Positions 61,369-64,000 of a stretch of DNA of 64,000 nt are shown one piece after another. The position numbers were made by a program, and so were the translations under genes. Each line of letters opens with the position of its first letter. Position 1 is the first letter of the stretch. The notes under the pieces were generated by a model. That model was not told where the DNA came from and made no database searches. It saw only the letters and a list, made by a program, of their open reading frames with translations. Source of the DNA: Gemmatimonadetes bacterium 2013_60CM_65_52 (GTDB taxonomy: Bacteria > Gemmatimonadota > Gemmatimonadetes > Gemmatimonadales > Gemmatimonadaceae); assembly GCA_002215645.1 (NCBI GenBank), contig NGFI01000008.1, positions 372,001-436,000 of the forward strand, given 5' to 3'.

Positions 61369-62586
61369 TTAGTGCTTGCGGCCGGGCGCGATCGCGTCGC
61401 GTCCGAATTTCTTCCGGACCGCGTCCATCGTGCGTGATACGATGCGGTCCCGCTCCGTCTCGAGTGGCCGACTCGCGTCGAACAGTGAAAGCTGCCTGAT
61501 GAGCGGATCGCCGAACCCGGAGAGGGCGACGCCGAGCAAGCGCGCCGGGACGCGGCGTGCGCGGCGCAGCTTGTGGAGAAGGTCGCGCGCGACCACGAAG
61601 ATTGCGCGATCCGACTCGAGCGGATCGTCCACCGTGCGGCTCGCCTGGCGCGTCGTGAAGTCCTTGTCGCGGATTCGGACCGTGACGGTGCGCGCCCGCA
61701 GATCGGCGCCGCGAAGATCCCCGGCCGCTCGGCCGACGAGCTCCGTCAACTCGCCCTCGAGAAGCAGGTCGTCGTGGATGTCGGTTGGAAAGGTCTCGTC
61801 GCGGCTGATGCTGCGGGCGGGCTCGCGGTCGTCGACGACGCTCTCGTCGACGCCGCGCACACGTCGCCCGAGCCATCCCGCATCACCGGGTCCGACCAGA
61901 CGCACGAGCGCCGCCTCGTCTCGATCCAGCACGTCGGATACACTGCGCAATCCCCGTTCGGCGAGGCGTGCCGTCGTCTTGGGGCCGATGCCCGGGATGT
62001 CCGCCAGCACCAGCTCCCGCATGAACGCGATCTCGCTGCCCGGCTCGACCACGCGCACGCCATCGGCGTCGTTTTCCGGCCGTGGCTTGGCGCCCTCCGC
62101 CGCCAGCTTGGCGATGAGCTTCGACGTGCCGCCTCCGATGGAGACGCGCAACTTCGTCTCCTCGAGTACCACATCCCGCATGCGATGCGCGATCGTCTGG
62201 AGTGAGGCGCCCGCATAGATGGACTCGGTGCCGCCGAGATCCGCGTACCATTCGTCGATGCTGGCGGACTGGACGACGGGTGCAAAGCGTTCGAGCACGG
62301 CGCGGATCTCCTTGTGCTTCTGCCGGCACGCTTTACCCGGAACGGGGACGCACGTAGCACCTGGGCAGAGCCGAAGCGCTCGCGACATCGGCATGGCCGA
62401 GCGGACGCCATGCTGTCGCGCTTCGTACGACGCGGAGCACACCACGCCTCGTCCTTCCGCCGTTCCGCCGACGAGCAGCAGGGGAGCGCGGCCGGCACCC
62501 TCCGGATCCACGAGTCGCGCGACGGCGACGAAGAACGCGTCGGCGTCGATGAGCAGGATCCGCCGAACCGGTGTTTGTTCGGGCAT
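61369..62586 (-). CDS. dinB: Y-family DNA polymerase (DinB/Pol IV-like)
   Basis: A 405-residue translesion polymerase. The palm has ILLIDADAFFVAV and the second carboxylate motif SIDEWYADL; in most DinB this is SIDEAYLDL, so Trp replaces Ala. The HhH segment is LADIPGIGPKTTARL, and the little-finger domain covers about 245-360. RQLSLFD near the end is a perfect beta-clamp-binding motif. TATAAT lies exactly five bases before the ATG. An alternative reading is a catalytically active ImuB-like protein; the intact carboxylates favour DinB. Confidence 0.9.
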   Translation of the reverse strand: MPEQTPVRRILLIDADAFFVAVARLVDPEGAGRAPLLLVGGTAEGRGVVCSASYEARQHGVRSAMPMSRALRLCPGATCVPVPGKACRQKHKEIRAVLERFAPVVQSASIDEWYADLGGTESIYAGASLQTIAHRMRDVVLEETKLRVSIGGGTSKLIAKLAAEGAKPRPENDADGVRVVEPGSEIAFMRELVLADIPGIGPKTTARLAERGLRSVSDVLDRDEAALVRLVGPGDAGWLGRRVRGVDESVVDDREPARSISRDETFPTDIHDDLLLEGELTELVGRAAGDLRGADLRARTVTVRIRDKDFTTRQASRTVDDPLESDRAIFVVARDLLHKLRRARRVPARLLGVALSGFGDPLIRQLSLFDASRPLETERDRIVSRTMDAVRKKFGRDAIAPGRKH

Positions 62587-62591
62587 ACAGA

Positions 62592-62597
62592 ATTATA
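62592..62597 (-). promoter_or_regulatory. -10 hexamer TATAAT, five bases from dinB ATG
   Basis: On the minus strand a perfect TATAAT is followed by TCTGT and then the dinB ATG. This implies a leaderless transcript. No -35 box near consensus is seen at 15-19 bases upstream. Confidence 0.6.
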
Positions 62598-62632
62598 GCC
62601 GTGCGGGGGCACAGCTACCGACGTCAGAAATG

Positions 62633-62687
62633 CCACTCTGAGACTCTCCGCCGCCGACGCCAAGGCGGCGATGAGACGGCGGACGGC
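62633..62687 (-). repeat. Repeat family B, copy 2
   Basis: Read on the minus strand, the 55 bases match 26121-26175 with about six differences. CCGCCG and CGGCGG arms can pair, with an inner GCC-TT-GGC. Weaker similarity continues outward on both sides (TTCAGAGTC near 62716-62724). It lies between dinB and the rplM promoter. Confidence 0.75.
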
Positions 62688-62740
62688 AGAAGCAGAATTC
62701 GGAGGGCAGACGCAGACTCTGAACCGTCGTGCCCGTGCGG

Positions 62741-62769
62741 TTGACGGCTCGTAAGTTGTTGTCTAGCTT
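62741..62769 (+). promoter_or_regulatory. Promoter for rplM-rpsI
   Basis: TTGACG (62741-62746), 17-base spacer, TAGCTT (62764-62769). Transcription would start near 62776, giving a leader of about 87 bases before rplM. Confidence 0.75.
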
Positions 62770-62862
62770 ACAGGTCTGTCCAAAAACGCCTTCAGTGGCG
62801 GCCGAGACCCGGGTTGCATGACGCACCGGTGAGGCGAGGTACCGACGCAGTCACTTCGAGTC

Positions 62863-63315
62863 ATGTTCAAATCGTACACCGCCACGCCGCGCGATATCCA
62901 GCAGGACTGGTATATCGTCGACGCCGATGGCCTGGTGCTCGGCCGCCTCGCCACCGAGGTCGCGCGCATCATCCGCGGCAAGCACAAGCCGATGTTCACG
63001 CCGCACATGGATACGGGCGACGGCGTCATCGTCATCAACGCATCCAAGGTCCGCGTCACGGGCCGCAAGAGCGAGCAGAAGGAGTACTTCCACCACACGG
63101 GCTACATGGGTCACGAGCGGTTCACGCCGTTCGCGACGATGCTGTCCAGGCATCCGGAGCGCATCATCGAGAAGGCCGTCTACGGCATGCTGCCGAAGAC
63201 CGCGCTCGGCCGTCAGGCGCTCCGCGGCAAGCTTCGCGTGTACGGCGGCGCAGAGCATCCCCACTCGGCCCAGGTGCCGAAGACGCTGACCCTCAAGAAG
63301 AGCGAGGCGAAGTAG
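62863..63315 (+). CDS. rplM: 50S ribosomal protein L13
   Basis: A 150-residue L13: FKSYTATPRDIQQDWYIVDA, VLGRLATEVARIIRGKHKP, GDGVIVINASKVRVTG, KEYFHHTGYMG, and VYGMLPKTALGRQALRGKLRVY are typical. It leads a normal rplM-rpsI pair. In E. coli L13 represses its own operon through the mRNA leader; the leader here is long enough for that, but no specific site is recognised. Confidence 0.97.
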   Translation: MFKSYTATPRDIQQDWYIVDADGLVLGRLATEVARIIRGKHKPMFTPHMDTGDGVIVINASKVRVTGRKSEQKEYFHHTGYMGHERFTPFATMLSRHPERIIEKAVYGMLPKTALGRQALRGKLRVYGGAEHPHSAQVPKTLTLKKSEAK

Positions 63316-63317
63316 CC

Positions 63318-63710
63318 ATGGCCGAAGGAGTCACGCACACGATCGGACGCCGCAAGGAAGCGGTGTGCCGCGTCTACTTGAAGGCCGGTTCCGGCAAGTG
63401 GGACATCAACGGCCGCACGCTGGGAGACTACTTCCCGCGCCCGGCGCTGGTGTCCGCCATTCAGCAGCCGTTTACGGCGACCGACATGCTCGGCCGCTTC
63501 GACGTCAAGGCGAACGTGTCCGGCGGTGGCCAGACGGGCCAGGCCGGTGCGCTGCGCCTCGCGGTGGCGCGCGCCATCGTGCAGATCGACGAGTCGCAGC
63601 GCCGCAAGCTCCGCGACCTGGGTCTTCTGACACGGGACGCGCGTGCGGTCGAACGGAAGAAGCCAGGCCGGCCGAAGGCACGAAAGAGATTCCAGTTCAG
63701 CAAGCGGTAA
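63318..63710 (+). CDS. rpsI: 30S ribosomal protein S9
   Basis: A 130-residue S9. THTIGRRKEAVCRVYLKAG begins the protein. VSGGGQTGQAGALRLAVARAI and the C-terminal KKPGRPKARKRFQFSKR, whose end reaches the P-site tRNA, are diagnostic. It follows rplM by 2 bases. ATG 63318 is the start; a longer in-frame opening lies antisense-free but inside rplM and is not used. Confidence 0.97.
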   Translation: MAEGVTHTIGRRKEAVCRVYLKAGSGKWDINGRTLGDYFPRPALVSAIQQPFTATDMLGRFDVKANVSGGGQTGQAGALRLAVARAIVQIDESQRRKLRDLGLLTRDARAVERKKPGRPKARKRFQFSKR

Positions 63711-63738
63711 CCTGTAGTTCATCCAGCACGCTTCCCGA

Positions 63739-63776
63739 GTCTCCGCCTGGTGCCGGCCATGCCGGTAGGCGGAGAC
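63739..63776 (+). promoter_or_regulatory. Hairpin in the rpsI-rpsB spacer (rpsB leader)
   Basis: GTCTCCGCCT and AGGCGGAGAC form a perfect ten-base stem, with an inner CCGGC/GCCGG stem around CAT. No T-run follows, so it is not a normal intrinsic terminator. It lies 39 bases before the rpsB ATG and could be the S2 autoregulatory leader known for rpsB in other bacteria, or a transcript-stabilising end of rpsI mRNA. Confidence 0.5.
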
Positions 63777-63815
63777 GCTGACGGAAGCGGAAGACATCAA
63801 CCACGTATTACGACA

Positions 63816-64000
63816 ATGGCAGACGACAACAAGCCCACCCTCGAGCAGCTCCTCGCGGCTGGCGTCCACTTCGGACACCAGACCCGCCGGTGGAATCCCA
63901 AGATGCGCCGCTTCATTTTCGCCGAGCGCAACGGGATCCACATCATCGACCTTCAGAAGTCCCTCCGTCAGCTCGAGATCGCGCAGAAGCTGGTGCGCGA
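63816..64000 (+). CDS. rpsB: 30S ribosomal protein S2, 5' part
   Basis: The first 61 residues of S2, cut by the window end. [25 protein letters not shown] and [18 protein letters not shown] are highly conserved in S2. No Shine-Dalgarno is visible before the ATG. tsf would normally follow downstream. Confidence 0.95.
   Translation, partial: MADDNKPTLEQLLAAGVHFGHQTRRWNPKMRRFIFAERNGIHIIDLQKSLRQLEIAQKLVR

Noticed and set aside
63739-63776. Intrinsic terminator for rpsI
   Set aside because: The stem is strong but no T-run follows; listed as a leader hairpin instead.
1-64000. CRISPR array, prophage, integron or defence cassette
   Set aside because: No regularly spaced direct repeats, integrase, transposase, phage structural genes or nuclease/toxin cassettes were found; nearly every gene is housekeeping.

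Overview
The window is a dense, high-GC stretch of bacterial chromosome. It holds about 60 protein genes, nearly all on the + strand, one tRNA, and very little spacer. Gene order and protein character (hrcA-dnaJ-prmA, infC-rpmI-rplT-pheST, zapA-rny-folD-xseAB-dxs-nadK-recN, aroA-cmk-rpsA, rplM-rpsI-rpsB) indicate a free-living Gram-negative-type bacterium. I infer Gemmatimonadota from the combination of high GC, this gene order and the protein sequences, but no rRNA is present to prove it. An aerobic or facultative lifestyle is suggested by the redox repressor Rex and the biotin-dependent acyl-CoA carboxylase.

Layout: 1-5347 holds an EamA transporter end, an asparaginase, a CMD-family protein, obgE, dprA and hemW. 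5361-9452 holds hrcA, dnaJ, prmA, rsmE and a HIT protein. 9668-17425 is a DNA-maintenance block (yqeY, mutS2, dnaG, a zinc-ribbon coiled-coil protein, recJ, rsmD). 17425-22179 holds coaD, a phosphotransacetylase, a three-gene partner-switching stress module (STAS antagonist, HATPase anti-sigma kinase, GAF/SpoIIE phosphatase) and rsmA. 22167-25991 has rex divergent from an arginine deiminase operon, with a perfect Rex operator between them. 25992-26437 is the only long non-coding stretch: dispersed repeats, then a promoter and a leader with an intrinsic terminator in front of infC, which begins with ATT. 26438-31265 holds infC-rpmI-rplT, an ACAGAG-type repeat, and pheST. 31249-41440 is a cell-division, RNA-decay, folate, DNA-repair and isoprenoid run.

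41458-45695 is the least ordinary part: a secreted beta-rich envelope protein, a divergent six-hairpin-glycosidase-like protein, tRNA-Leu(UAA), and an XRE regulator whose promoter carries a perfect inverted repeat. 45746-51644 is an almost complete succinylase-type diaminopimelate/lysine cluster (dapE, asd, lysC, dapB, dapA, dapD) with tightly overlapping genes. aroA, cmk and rpsA follow. 55693-61364 is an acyl-CoA carboxylase operon (carboxyltransferase, biotin carboxylase, biotin carrier) with a TrmA/RlmD-like RNA methyltransferase gene inserted between two subunits. A DinB polymerase on the minus strand and the start of a ribosomal protein block (rplM, rpsI, rpsB) close the window.

No CRISPR array, prophage, transposase or defence cassette is visible. 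The notable signals are regulatory and repetitive. -10-like hexamers sit five bases before several start codons, suggesting leaderless mRNAs. The infC leader looks like an attenuator. A possible 6S RNA lies between zapA and rny. Several dispersed intergenic repeat families are present. Stop codons commonly overlap the next start (ATGA, GTGA, TGATG), so most genes belong to translationally coupled operons.
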